From NCBI RefSeq assembly GCF_006715975.1, contig NZ_VFOF01000001.1, forward strand, positions 258,001-322,000: DNA of 64,000 nucleotides, in the 5' to 3' direction. Position 1 is the stretch's first letter. Each line of letters opens with the position of its first letter. The notes beneath the pieces are model-generated. The model had not been told where the DNA came from. It saw only the letters and a program-made list of their open reading frames with translations, and ran no database searches. Shown here one piece after another: positions 27,338 to 36,864 of the stretch. Origin of the DNA: Zymomonas mobilis (GTDB lineage: Bacteria > Pseudomonadota > Alphaproteobacteria > Sphingomonadales > Sphingomonadaceae). The position numbers and the translations under genes are program-made.

Positions 27338-28888
27338 ATGGCCAAGCCTTCCGCACCGATTCTGTTTTTTAACAGCCTTTCCAGAACGATCGAACCTTTT
27401 ACCCCCATCGATCCGGAGCGTGTGCGTCTTTATAGCTGTGGCCCGACTGTTTATAATTTTGCCCATCTTGGAAATTTACGGGCGTATGTCTTTACCGATA
27501 GCTTGCGGCGGATGCTGAATTGGAAAAGCTATCCGGTTAACCATGTTATCAATATCACCGATGTCGGACATTTGACTTCTGACACGGATACTGGTGACGA
27601 TAAAATGGAAGCTGCGGCCAATCGCGCCAAAAAGACGATCTGGGATATCGCCCATTTTTATACCGAAGCTTTTTGGCAGGATTTGAAAAACCTTAATATC
27701 TTTAATCCTACCATCTGGAGCATTGCGACCGATCATATTGAAGATATGATTGCCTTTGCTCGCAAGATTGAAGCTGCCGGATTTACCTATTTGCTGGATA
27801 GCGGGCTTTATTTTGATACCAGCCGCCTGAAAGATTATGGTTTGCTAGCCGGTCACCGTGAAGAAGAAGGTGTCGGACGGATTGATACGGTTGCGGGTAA
27901 GAAGCATCCGGCTGATTTCGCTTTATGGCGGCGTTCTGCCGAAGGTGAAAAGCGCCAGATGGAATGGATATCGCCTTGGGGTTTGGGTGCGCCCGGCTGG
28001 CATCTTGAATGCTCGGTGATGAGCATGAAATATCTGGGCGAGCAATTCGATATCCATACCGGCGGTATCGATCATCGCGAAATTCATCATTGCAATGAAA
28101 TCGCCCAGAATCAGGCGTTCACTGGTGATGATAAAAAAACAGGTGCTAATTTCTGGCTGCACAACAATTTTCTGGTTGATCGTAGCGGTAAGATGTCGAA
28201 GTCGAAGGGTTCTTTCCTGACCCTTTCTACTTTGATAGAAGCGGGTATTCATCCTTTGGCTTATCGGGTATTATGCCTGTCAGCCCATTACCGTTCGGAA
28301 CTGGAATTTTCACAGGATAATATTCTGGCTGCTCTGACCCGTTTAAAGCGGTTGGTGATCGGGGTTGGTCAGCTGAAAAAGAAAATACAGAAAAAGACGG
28401 GTTCTGAAACCGAGCCGGATTGGTTGCGGGCTTTTGATGAAAGGTCTTATAGCAAGGGTGCTCCGCTTGATTATCAGCGTGAGTTGATTGAGACTCCGTT
28501 GAAAAAAGAGGCTTTGGCAATATTAGAACGTTTTGATCAGGCAGTTTCCAATGATCTGATGTTGCCGCAGGCTTTGCCTTTGTTAGAAGAGACGCTTGGT
28601 AATAAAAAATTACAACCGGAAGAGCAGTTGAGATTGATTGCCTCTATGGACATGATATTGGGACTCAATCTTTTGCATCTGGATCGGGCAAGCCTGAATA
28701 TGCGCCCCAAAAACGCATCTTTACTGGAAAATAACGTTTTGGCTTTATTGGAAGAACGGCAGATTAAACGGAAAGAAAAAGATTTCGCTGCGTCGGATGC
28801 GATCAGAGATCGTCTTTCCGAGGCCGGTATTGACGTTCTTGACGGTGATCCTTTGGGGTGGGAATGGCGACCGCAATGGAATGCCTGA
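27338..28888 (+). CDS. cysS: Cysteinyl-tRNA synthetase
   Basis: 516-aa class I synthetase. The HIGH-type motif is in FAHLGNLRAYVF. The catalytic Zn ligands include the Cys of YSCGPTVYN and the CSVMS...HHCNEIAQ region. The KMSKS loop is SGKMSKSKGSF. The C-terminal DALR/anticodon part ends with the KRKEKDFAASDAIRDRL motif. It is longer than E. coli CysS (461 aa) because of an insertion around residues 340-385. Class II DAHP synthase follows 91 bp downstream on the same strand, so co-transcription is possible. Confidence 0.96.
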   Translation: MAKPSAPILFFNSLSRTIEPFTPIDPERVRLYSCGPTVYNFAHLGNLRAYVFTDSLRRMLNWKSYPVNHVINITDVGHLTSDTDTGDDKMEAAANRAKKTIWDIAHFYTEAFWQDLKNLNIFNPTIWSIATDHIEDMIAFARKIEAAGFTYLLDSGLYFDTSRLKDYGLLAGHREEEGVGRIDTVAGKKHPADFALWRRSAEGEKRQMEWISPWGLGAPGWHLECSVMSMKYLGEQFDIHTGGIDHREIHHCNEIAQNQAFTGDDKKTGANFWLHNNFLVDRSGKMSKSKGSFLTLSTLIEAGIHPLAYRVLCLSAHYRSELEFSQDNILAALTRLKRLVIGVGQLKKKIQKKTGSETEPDWLRAFDERSYSKGAPLDYQRELIETPLKKEALAILERFDQAVSNDLMLPQALPLLEETLGNKKLQPEEQLRLIASMDMILGLNLLHLDRASLNMRPKNASLLENNVLALLEERQIKRKEKDFAASDAIRDRLSEAGIDVLDGDPLGWEWRPQWNA

Positions 28889-28979
28889 GTTTCTTTTTCG
28901 GGGTTGTCCTCTAAATAGAGTGATATCTGCCGAATATAAACCTGATGAACCGACTTTGCGCAGCTTGAAAGGAATAATA

Positions 28980-30308
28980 ATGGTAACAGAGTGGACGCCA
29001 GATAGTTGGCGCGATTTTGAAGCGCGGCAGTTACCTTCTTATCCGGATAACGATAAACTGGATAAAGTGTTAGATCAGTTATCTTCTTACCCACCTTTGG
29101 TTTTGGGTTCAGAAGCCCGACTGTTGAAAGAAAAACTGGCTGATGTCGCCAAGGGCAAAGCTTTTATTGTCCAAGGTGGTGACTGCGCCGAAAGCTTCCG
29201 CGACTTTTCTGCTGAATCCGTTCGGGCGACTTTGTCGGCTCTGTTATGGATGAATACGGTTATCGCCTATGCGTCTGGAAAGCCGGTTGTCCGTATTGGA
29301 CGGATCGCTGGGCAATTCGCTAAACCTCGTTCATCCAATATGGAAGAACGGAATGGCGTTTCTTTGCCAAGCTATCGCGGTGATAATGTTAATGGCATTA
29401 GCTTTACCGAAGAAGCCCGTATCCCTGATCCTGACCGTCTTTTGACCGGTCATGCCCAAGCCGCCATTACTTTGAATTTGATCCGTGCTTATACCCAAGC
29501 CGGTGACGATAAATGGGAATATGCCTTCAATGGTCTGAACGACTTCGTCAATAGCCGTTCATGGGCTGAAGATTCCTGGCGCGGTCTGGTTGACGAAATG
29601 GGCGATTCCTTCCGTTTTGCCCAGGGCTGTGGTGGTTTCGGTAAAGGCTATGCTGATCCTTGCTTTACGAGCCACGAGGCTTTGCATCTGCCTTATGAAG
29701 AGGCAATGGTGCGCAGCGACTGTGACTATGGGCTGGATTATGCCACTTCTGGTCATTTCCTGTGGATTGGTGATCGCACCCGTTTCGAAGGTTCGGCTCA
29801 TGTCGAATTTTTGCGTGGGGTTGATAACCCGATCGGTCTGAAATGTGGCCCCAATCTGGAACCTGACGAATTGCTGCGTTTGTTGGATGTTCTGGATCCG
29901 ACCCGTGAAGCAGGTCGCATTACCTTAATCACCCGCTATGGCGCGAATAAGATCGAAAAGCATCTGCCTGAATTGGTTCGTGCGGTTAAAGCAGAAGGTC
30001 GTCCGGTTGTCTGGATATGTGACCCGATGCATGGCAATGGCACGCAGACCAGTGATGGTCAGAAAACGCGGCCTTTCGAGCGTATCCTTGACGAAGTTAA
30101 AGGCTTCTTTGCTGTTCATCAGGCTGAAGGCACCTATGCGGGTGGTATTCATCTTGAAATGACCGGCCTTGATGTGACCGAATGCGTCGGCGGCAGTGCC
30201 GAGTTGAGCGAAGAAGATTTGAAGCGTCGTTATTTAACGCATTGTGATCCGCGTTTAAGCCGTGATCAGGCGTTAGAAATGGCTTTCCAGATTGCCGATT
30301 TCTTCTAG
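28980..30308 (+). CDS. 3-deoxy-7-phosphoheptulonate synthase, class II
   Basis: 442-aa plant/AroA-II type DAHP synthase that joins phosphoenolpyruvate and erythrose 4-phosphate to open the shikimate pathway. ATG 28980 is chosen because AAAGGA lies just upstream and the family begins at WTPDSWR. The frame is open further upstream (from 28797), but that part overlaps cysS. Motifs are QGGDCAESF (metal/substrate Cys), RIGRIAGQFAKPRSS, LKCGPNLEPDELL, WICDPMHGNG and GGIHLEMTG. Erythrose 4-phosphate comes from Tkt, also in this window. Confidence 0.95.
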   Translation: MVTEWTPDSWRDFEARQLPSYPDNDKLDKVLDQLSSYPPLVLGSEARLLKEKLADVAKGKAFIVQGGDCAESFRDFSAESVRATLSALLWMNTVIAYASGKPVVRIGRIAGQFAKPRSSNMEERNGVSLPSYRGDNVNGISFTEEARIPDPDRLLTGHAQAAITLNLIRAYTQAGDDKWEYAFNGLNDFVNSRSWAEDSWRGLVDEMGDSFRFAQGCGGFGKGYADPCFTSHEALHLPYEEAMVRSDCDYGLDYATSGHFLWIGDRTRFEGSAHVEFLRGVDNPIGLKCGPNLEPDELLRLLDVLDPTREAGRITLITRYGANKIEKHLPELVRAVKAEGRPVVWICDPMHGNGTQTSDGQKTRPFERILDEVKGFFAVHQAEGTYAGGIHLEMTGLDVTECVGGSAELSEEDLKRRYLTHCDPRLSRDQALEMAFQIADFF

Positions 30309-30366
30309 ATTACCTTTATTATAGTTGACGAGAAGGGCGGGGTGGACTATCCCGCGCTTCTCTGCT

Positions 30367-30442
30367 GGTCCCTTCGTCTAGCGGTCTAGGACGTCGCCCT
30401 CTCACGGCGAAAACACGGGTTCGATTCCCGTAGGGATCACCA
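30367..30442 (+). tRNA. tRNA-Glu (anticodon CTC)
   Basis: A 76-nt cloverleaf with encoded CCA. The acceptor stem is GGTCCCT/AGGGATC, and the D-arm contains TCGTCTAGCGGTCTAGGA. The anticodon stem is TCGCC/GGCGA with loop CTCTCAC, giving anticodon CTC. The T-arm is ACGGGTTCGATTCCCGT. The TTCGTCTAG start is typical of tRNA-Glu, and CTC reads GAG. Confidence 0.97.
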
Positions 30443-30920
30443 TGTTATATTTTACCCTTTAATTTATTTTCATAATAAATAGACTTTAGAATACAGCTTT
30501 GTGTTTTAAAGTTTTGTTTGCTTTTGAAAAAGCGATAAGTATAGTTCGTTCCCCGAATTTTTGAGGGTGATCTTTTTTTTCGTATTTTTAACGCCTGAAA
30601 AACAACTTCTTTTCAAAAAAAATATTTAGTTTCAATCTATTGCATAGAATCGCATTATTTTTTGTTGTTTTGTGTTTTTTGATTATGGTTGTTTAGAACC
30701 CTCTTTAAAATTGATATTGATTTTCAATATCAATTGATAAATAATAAATTATTCTCATTACCTAATGTTATTTGTCCGTGTTACAAATTGTTGTTGTTGG
30801 GTGGGATTGTGTATTTCTATTTCAATGTAATACATTTTTTAGGGGGAAAGTTATGTACACCAAAAATGCTCTGCTGCCGTTTCAAAATTCCATAAACCTT
30901 TAATCACGAAGGTTTTGTCT
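30443..30920 (+). other. AT-rich upstream region of the siderophore-type receptor
   Basis: 478 bp without a supported gene. It holds a perfect palindrome (separate entry). An AT-rich stretch, GATAAATAATAAATTATTCTC (30735-30755), resembles parts of iron-regulator sites. A 68-codon frame at 30689-30895 overlaps the palindrome and has no Shine-Dalgarno, so I do not call it. Confidence 0.45.
30710..30734 (+). promoter_or_regulatory. Perfect 11-bp palindrome, candidate operator
   Basis: ATTGATATTGA (30710-30720), TTT spacer, TCAATATCAAT (30724-30734). It is an exact inverted repeat 187 bp before a TonB-dependent receptor start. Size and symmetry fit a dimeric repressor site. A Fur/Irr or other metal regulator is a reasonable guess from the gene it precedes. 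Confidence 0.55.
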
Positions 30921-33302
30921 ATGAGTTTTTCGGAGCCATATCGTAGCAGTCCTTATTCCTTTTTACGGCGTAATATACATTGGTTACTTCCCAGTTTTTG
31001 TTTGGGAATGATACCGACGGCTGTTTTCGCTGAAGATGCATCATATCTTCAGAGAACGGCAGAACATGAAGATGCCAATTCTGCGGCATCTGACCATTCC
31101 ATGGAAGCAAGACGTCATCGCCATCATCATGATGGTCAAGGCCGATTTGACCATGGAGACAAGCATCGTCAAGATCATCCGCATGACCATCACGGGCATA
31201 ATAACATGTCCGATGATGATAACCTGTCTATTCGTGATTTAATTGTTGAAGCCGATCGCCCAAAAGCGACGACTGATGGTAGCAACAGCTATGCTGTTAG
31301 GGGGGTTACCATTGGTAAACGGGTTCAGCGATTGGAAGATATTCCGCAGTCTGTTTCTGTGATGACGAAGCAGCAGATGCTGGATCAGAATTTGAATACG
31401 GTTAATGAGGCGTTGAATCAGGTTCCTGGTGTGACCGTGAATAATTACGGTGACGGCACCTCGGGATTTATGTCTCGTGGTTATTCTATGAATACCCAAT
31501 TTGACAGTATTCCGTCTTTTGGGGGTACTTCGTTTGCGCAGCAATTCGATCTTAATATTTATGATCGAATGGAAATTTTGCGTGGACCTGACGGTATTTT
31601 CCAAGGGGGTGGATCACCCGGTGGTGTGATCAACATGGTGCACAAACGGCCTTTGAATAAATTCCATGTCGAAACCGGAGGATCGGTGGGTTCATGGAAT
31701 AACCTGCATGGGTATTTCGATGTTACGGGTCCGCTGAATAAATCAGGCACCATCAATGGCCGTATTGTTATGGCTGGCTCCAGTCAGGATTATTTCTATA
31801 AACCCGGTCATGATCAGCGTTGGACCGGATATGGCGCCATTGACTTCCATTTCGATGAAAAAACGACCTTAACGCTTACTGCAACTGGTCAAAAAAATAG
31901 AACGACCCGTTTCATGGGCTTGCCGCGTGCCAGCGATGGTTCCGATCTTAATCTGCCGGTTTCAAGCTATGTTGGTGCCAGCTGGAATCAGAGCCGGTCA
32001 CCTATGTATGAATTGTCTGCTGATTTTGAGCGTCATCTTGGAAAAGGTTGGCAGGTTCGTTTGGCTGGACGTCATCGTTATACCAACAGTTCGCAAGAAT
32101 ATAGCTTGCTGAGCAAGCTGAATACGCAAACGATGAAGAGTAATTTTTCTTTATACAACGCCGTTGATAAGGAAAGATATGATGATGCTGATCTGTATAT
32201 AACTGGCCCTGTCCATTTATTTAACCGTAAGCATATTTTCTTGGTGGGCGCTAACTACAGCTACAATCTTGAAAGAGATGGCAGTAGTTCCGCGAGTTAC
32301 AGCAAATATCCTCAGCTGACCAATCAGGATATCTTTAATCCTGTTTTGCCGCAGAATTTGCTGCCGACGGGATTAACCTCTTATTATAGAGAGCCTTTTG
32401 TCCAAAAAGGTTTATATGCATCTGCCCAGATTGAAGTCATCAAACCTGTGCAAATTCTGTTGGGCGGCAGAATGAGCAGTTATACCTATAAGCTGAAAAA
32501 TTTGGTGGCGGGAACGCCAACGAAAACCCAGCAGCATGTCGGCAACCAGTTGACGCCTTATGCGGGTATCGTTTGGCATATGACGTCAGATCTGACGTCT
32601 TATTTCAGCTATACCGATATTTTCTCGCCTCAGGGTGGCTATACGGAATCCGGTGATCGGGTTAAGCCATTGCAAGGTCAGCAAATGGAAGCTGGTATCA
32701 AGGGCTCATGGTTCCGTGGAAAGCTGCATGCTAGTTTTGCCGCTTATCGCATCATGCAGCATAACTTGACCCAAGCTTCTCCTGATGGTCGGATGGATTG
32801 TGGTCCATCGCAAACTTCTACCTGCTGGATTGCGGCTGGCTTGGTGCGTAGTCAGGGATTTGATACCGAAATTATCGGGCAGCCTATGAAAGGCCTCGAT
32901 ATCAATTTTGGTTACACCTATAACGATAACCGCGTCATGAAAGGCGGCGATGATCTGGTCGTTGGCTCACGCTATACTGCCAATACGCCCGCCCATTTGT
33001 TCAAATTATGGACGCATTATCGCTTTGCTTTAGGCAAATCTACCGACAAGAATATTTTAAGCTTTGGTGGTGGTCTTAATGCCCAAAGTTCTACTTTCGG
33101 CACGACGCGCACTGTCACTCAACCGGGTTACATTATTGGTTCCGCGCAAATCGGATACCAGCTTAGCCCGAAATTTGAGATTTCAGTGACCGTCAACAAC
33201 CTGAGCGATACCCGCTATTATAGCCGTTTGGGTAACGTCAATTATTATAACTATTATGGCACCCCGAGAAGCTTCATGTTCTCGGTTCATAACTCGTTCT
33301 AA
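30921..33302 (+). CDS. TonB-dependent siderophore-type receptor with His-rich N-terminus
   Basis: 793-aa outer-membrane receptor. ATG 30921 is preferred (GAAGG 8 nt upstream) over TTG 30915. Signal peptide LLPSFCLGMIPTAVFA is followed by a striking segment with 11 His in residues 66-93. The plug has EDIPQSVSVMTKQQMLDQ, GFMSRGYSMNTQFDSIP and MEILRGPDGIFQGGGSPGG, the FhuE/FpvA siderophore-receptor pattern. The C-terminal strands end in Phe (FMFSVHNSF). A His-rich stretch in the periplasmic N-terminus suggests binding of a transition metal, though this is inference. It is convergent with the serine dehydratase gene. Confidence 0.92.
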   Translation: MSFSEPYRSSPYSFLRRNIHWLLPSFCLGMIPTAVFAEDASYLQRTAEHEDANSAASDHSMEARRHRHHHDGQGRFDHGDKHRQDHPHDHHGHNNMSDDDNLSIRDLIVEADRPKATTDGSNSYAVRGVTIGKRVQRLEDIPQSVSVMTKQQMLDQNLNTVNEALNQVPGVTVNNYGDGTSGFMSRGYSMNTQFDSIPSFGGTSFAQQFDLNIYDRMEILRGPDGIFQGGGSPGGVINMVHKRPLNKFHVETGGSVGSWNNLHGYFDVTGPLNKSGTINGRIVMAGSSQDYFYKPGHDQRWTGYGAIDFHFDEKTTLTLTATGQKNRTTRFMGLPRASDGSDLNLPVSSYVGASWNQSRSPMYELSADFERHLGKGWQVRLAGRHRYTNSSQEYSLLSKLNTQTMKSNFSLYNAVDKERYDDADLYITGPVHLFNRKHIFLVGANYSYNLERDGSSSASYSKYPQLTNQDIFNPVLPQNLLPTGLTSYYREPFVQKGLYASAQIEVIKPVQILLGGRMSSYTYKLKNLVAGTPTKTQQHVGNQLTPYAGIVWHMTSDLTSYFSYTDIFSPQGGYTESGDRVKPLQGQQMEAGIKGSWFRGKLHASFAAYRIMQHNLTQASPDGRMDCGPSQTSTCWIAAGLVRSQGFDTEIIGQPMKGLDINFGYTYNDNRVMKGGDDLVVGSRYTANTPAHLFKLWTHYRFALGKSTDKNILSFGGGLNAQSSTFGTTRTVTQPGYIIGSAQIGYQLSPKFEISVTVNNLSDTRYYSRLGNVNYYNYYGTPRSFMFSVHNSF

Positions 33303-33325
33303 TAAAATATGGGGAGGGTGGCTCT

Positions 33326-34324
33326 TTAACATTCAACGATGTTAAGAGCTAATCCTCCCTGTGAAGTTTCTTTGTAATTGGCATTCATATCGAGACCCGT
33401 CCGGCGCATTGTTTCGATAACCTGATCTAAACTGACACGATGGTTGCCATCCCCGATCATAGCCAGCCGCGCGGCCTCGATAGCTTTAATAGCACCGACC
33501 GCATTACGTTCGATGCAAGGCACCTGCACCAATCCGCCAATCGGATCGCAGGTTAAACCCAAATTATGTTCCATGCCGATTTCAGCGGCGTTTTCGATCT
33601 GGCGTGGAGAGGCATCAAGGGCGGCTGCAAAACCGGCAGCAGCCATTGAGCAGGCAACCCCGACTTCCCCCTGACATCCTACTTCAGCCCCAGATATTGA
33701 GGCATTTTCTTTGAAAAGAGCGCCAATTGCGGTCGCAGTGAGCAAGAATTTTTCAATGCCTCTTTCAGTGTCGCCTTGAATAAAACGGCGATAATAGCGC
33801 AATACGGCCGGAATGATTCCAGCCGCGCCATTTGTCGGTGCCGTCACAATTCGACCACCGGAAGCGTTTTCTTCATTAACCGCCAAAGCCCAAAGATTGA
33901 TCCAGTCGAGTGCGGCCAAAGGATCAATGGCTCGATCGCTATGAATGGCTTTTAATCGCGCATAAAGGGCCGGGGCACGCCGTCTAACTCGTAAACCACC
34001 AGGAAGCACACCGGTTTCACACATACCCCGTTCAATGCAGCCTTCCATGGTTTCGGCAATATGAGCGATACCTTGTGACAGTTCTTCTTCTGTGAGGGTG
34101 GCTAATTCATTTTGGCGTTGGATATCGGCAATCGATAGACCGGTTTCGATGGCGATTTCCAGCAGATCCCGTGCTGAATGATAGGGGTATGGTAGATCCA
34201 GTTCTGGAAGTTTTGCCTCTTCCCCTGTTTCGGGAGGGCGTTCGATAATGGTACCGCCGCCTATAGAATAGGCTGTGTTTTCAAGGAGAATATGGCCGCT
34301 ATGGTTATAGGCCACAAAATGCAT
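33326..34324 (-). pseudogene. sdaA: L-serine ammonia-lyase, C-terminal part (frameshifted)
   Basis: 332-codon frame with the end of the beta domain ([19 protein letters not shown], then SIGGGTI) and the whole catalytic alpha domain of the iron-sulfur L-serine dehydratase. Key parts are [20 protein letters not shown], the Cys-bearing [19 protein letters not shown] and [19 protein letters not shown]. The enzyme deaminates serine to pyruvate. The N-terminal part lies in another frame just upstream. ATG 34324 is an internal Met, not a natural start. Confidence 0.88.
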
Positions 34325-34692
34325 TGCATTAGAGTGGAAAGATAACCGTTTTTTCTTTCCCAGAGAATGTCTTTTTCTGGATCGAACGGAATAGAAAGGC
34401 CGTCAGCAAATTGCAGCGTTTTTTCTTGTTGGATGCGGTCAATGATAGGTTCGATGTCATCGACATTGACCTGATCAGGTCTTTCACCCGAAAGCCCCAA
34501 CAAAATTGCCCGATCGGTAGCATGGCCGCGTCCGGTTAACGCCAAGGAGCCGAAAAGCGTGACGACAATTCGGCTGACCTGTTTTTTATCCAATGCTGCG
34601 ATGAAATCAGCCGCTGCTGTCATAGGCCCCATTGTATGGGATGAAGAAGGGCCGATACCGATTTTGAATAATTCGAAAACGCTGCTAACCAT
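34261..34692 (-). pseudogene. sdaA: L-serine ammonia-lyase, N-terminal part (frameshifted)
   Basis: 143-codon frame with the start of SdaA: VFELFKIGIGPSSSHTMGPM and VTLFGSLALTGRGHATDRAI. Homology ends at DILWERK (around 34350), after which the frame runs into unrelated residues. The break lies at the A6 tract (34349-34354 on the minus strand). One extra A would give [18 protein letters not shown] and join exactly to the C-terminal frame. It is either a -1 deletion (pseudogene or sequencing error) or a site where slippage on the A-tract makes some full-length product. It is preceded by a good Shine-Dalgarno (AGGAGAT). Confidence 0.85.
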
Positions 34693-34779
34693 ATTATCTC
34701 CTATTTGAATAGGTAGTAGATAAATGGGTTCAAAAAAAGCAGCTTTTTTAAAACTTTATCAAAAAGAAAAGATATTTTC

Positions 34780-35697
34780 TTAGCCTTGTAGTGGGCGAGG
34801 AAAAAGATGCTTTTCTTTTAAATCCTGTTCTGATTTTTCTATATTCTGTTGTCTGATAACGGCATCCGCCCCCAGCTTTTTTTCAAGCGATGCCGCCAGC
34901 AATTCAACCATGACCAAGCAAGGCACCAGAGATTCATGTGACGTGAAAAGTGTAAAGTCACAGGTCAACACATGATGCGCCAAACGCGAAACGGGCGATA
35001 ATTTCGGATCCGTGATCAGAATAATCGAAGTCCGTTTTTGATGCGCCTGATCAGCCAATAGGGCGATCTCTTCTTGATAATGACAGATATCAAACAGCAG
35101 CAGAATATCCCGTCTTCCGCTGTCTATGAGCTGCTCATAGGGTGTGAAGGCGTTATTTTGCACCAGATGGGTGCGTGGGCGCAATTTATGCAGTTGATAC
35201 CAAAATAATTCGGCGATCGGATGCGTTAAATGATTGCCGACGATATAGACATTGCGCGAGCAGTCAGCCAGAAGTTCGGTGACATCTTCTAATTCGCAGG
35301 CGTTAATCCGCTGTAGGGTTCTGTGCATGCAGTTTTCAAAGAAAGTGTCAGCTTCCTGAAGAACTGAAGAAACGGCGGGATTATCGCTAACGTGATTATG
35401 GGCGTCGTCTTGAGCCTGTGGCGTATTGTAAATGAGTTTCTGATATAACTCGGTACGCAGACAGGCTTGGAATTCTGGAAAGCTACCAAAACCCAGTTTT
35501 GAAACAAAACGTAACACGGTCGGTCCGCTGACTTTAGCCTTTGCCCCCAGCTTTGCCACGGTTTCCAAACCAGCCATCATGTCACTGGCAAATAATATCT
35601 GAGCAATTCGCCTTTCAGCCTGCGTGAAATTTTCTGACGCCTGATGAATTAGAATAGCGAGATTTGATGTATCTTTTTTTACTTTATGCGCTTTCAT
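34780..35697 (-). CDS. RpiR/MurR-family transcriptional regulator
   Basis: 305-aa cytoplasmic DNA-binding protein. The N-terminal RpiR helix-turn-helix is LAILIHQASENFTQAERRIA and KAKVSGPTVLRFVSKLGFGSF. The C-terminal SIS sugar-phosphate-binding domain is around residues 125-265 (RNVYIVGNHLTHPIAELFWY, RDILLLFDICHYQEEIALLA). RpiR regulators respond to phosphosugars or amino-sugar intermediates. It lies 87 bp upstream of the sdaA pseudogene on the same strand and may regulate it. An A/T-rich inverted repeat (AAAAAAAGCAGCTTTTTT, 34732-34749) sits between them. Confidence 0.88.
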   Translation of the reverse strand: MKAHKVKKDTSNLAILIHQASENFTQAERRIAQILFASDMMAGLETVAKLGAKAKVSGPTVLRFVSKLGFGSFPEFQACLRTELYQKLIYNTPQAQDDAHNHVSDNPAVSSVLQEADTFFENCMHRTLQRINACELEDVTELLADCSRNVYIVGNHLTHPIAELFWYQLHKLRPRTHLVQNNAFTPYEQLIDSGRRDILLLFDICHYQEEIALLADQAHQKRTSIILITDPKLSPVSRLAHHVLTCDFTLFTSHESLVPCLVMVELLAASLEKKLGADAVIRQQNIEKSEQDLKEKHLFPRPLQG

Positions 35698-36030
35698 GCG
35701 ATGCTTGCAATATTTGTTAACATAAAATTCTTTGCAAATATAAAAAAGGTTTTTCTTAAGAAATTCCCCCTATTTCGAAATATTGGTATCATTTTATTAT
35801 TTAGATGGGAAGGCTTTAAAAAAGATATTTTGTCAGACTATTATTCTGATCAATTTTTTTCTAAAAAAAATAATTTTATTTTTTTAAAGAAATGAAATTG
35901 ATATGGATATGTTATATATGGGGTATTTTTAAAATATATATATCACTCCTTTTTGCGGAGTGATATCTCCATATTAGCTATCCAGCGTCAGAATAGAATA
36001 ATAACAAATATTTATTCTGTCTGAAAAATA
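35698..36030. other. AT-rich spacer upstream of the RpiR gene
   Basis: 333 bp with no gene: frames are full of stops and composition is extremely AT-rich. It contains the hairpin listed separately and presumably the promoter of the RpiR-family gene. Confidence 0.5.
35940..35966 (-). terminator. Hairpin terminator after the DsbA-like gene
   Basis: ATATCACTCC (35940-35949) and GGAGTGATAT (35957-35966) form a perfect 10-bp stem. On the minus strand it is followed by ATATATTTT, a partial U-rich tail. Confidence 0.6.
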
Positions 36031-36864
36031 TTATTTTTGCGCTTTTTTGCGTGCCTTAGTAACGGCATCTTTTAACGCAGCATAGTCAGCGACGCCAGAA
36101 AAGACCTTGTCACCGATAATAAAAGCAGGGGTGCCAGTGAGTCCTAATTCCCTTGCCAGCAGAATATTTCTGGTAATTTCTTGCGTGATGGCGGGGCTGC
36201 TGCTTTCTTTTGCGATCTCTTGAGGATTAAGTCCCAGTGATTTGACGATATCGACAATCACCTCGGCAGAAAGATGCTTGCTGTTATAAATCTGATGATG
36301 AAATTCACTGAATTTATTGCTGGTTTTTGCAATGGCTAATCCTGTTCTGGCAGCAATCTCGCTGTCGGGCCCTAAAATAGGCAATTGCCGTATAACCAGA
36401 CGAACATCTTTATCTTCTGCCAAAAGGCGGTTCAGATCGCCATTGGCTTTGCGGCAGAAACCACAAGCATAATCTGAAAATTCGACAACCGTCACATGGC
36501 CTTTTTCTGCGCCATCCCATGCACCTGCAAAAGGCGTTTCCAAGGCAGTTCTGTTTTGGGAAACCAGCTTGTCAGTTTCACGCTGTTGTAAGGCTTCCAT
36601 GGCCTGTGGAATAATTTCAGGGTGTTCTAAAAGATAAAGCCGCACGCTTTCGCCGGATTTTTCTACCGAATTTCCCGTGATCATGCCGCTGCATAACATA
36701 TAGCCCAGCATAATGATTCCGCCACCGACGGCACCCGCCAGAACCGAGCAGAGATGGTTTTTCTTACAGCCACTTTTATTTTCCACTCTTACTTCCTCTT
36801 CTTGGTTCGGGGTATCAGGCATATTGGGGCTTTCCTGTGCAGAGACCGATATCGGATCGGTCAT
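36031..36864 (-). CDS. Membrane-anchored DsbA-family thiol:disulfide oxidoreductase
   Basis: 277-aa protein with a cytoplasmic start, one membrane segment near residues 40-60 (VLAGAVGGGIIMLGYMLCSG), and a periplasmic DsbA/DSBA-like thioredoxin domain. The active site is C134-GF-C137 in SDYACGFCRKANGD, and the cis-Pro loop is TGTPAF (P246). It resembles the BdbD/DsbG-like Com1 family of alphaproteobacteria, which oxidise or isomerise periplasmic thiols. It overlaps the upstream M48 protease gene by 4 bp (ATGA), so the two are translationally coupled. Confidence 0.9.
   Translation of the reverse strand: MTDPISVSAQESPNMPDTPNQEEEVRVENKSGCKKNHLCSVLAGAVGGGIIMLGYMLCSGMITGNSVEKSGESVRLYLLEHPEIIPQAMEALQQRETDKLVSQNRTALETPFAGAWDGAEKGHVTVVEFSDYACGFCRKANGDLNRLLAEDKDVRLVIRQLPILGPDSEIAARTGLAIAKTSNKFSEFHHQIYNSKHLSAEVIVDIVKSLGLNPQEIAKESSSPAITQEITRNILLARELGLTGTPAFIIGDKVFSGVADYAALKDAVTKARKKAQK

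Noticed and set aside
28797-28979. Longer N-terminus of class II DAHP synthase
   Set aside because: The extension overlaps the end of cysS in another frame, and the family begins at WTPDSWR shortly after ATG 28980.
30689-30895. 68-codon frame upstream of the His-rich receptor
   Set aside because: It overlaps the palindromic operator candidate, lacks a ribosome-binding site, and resembles no known protein.
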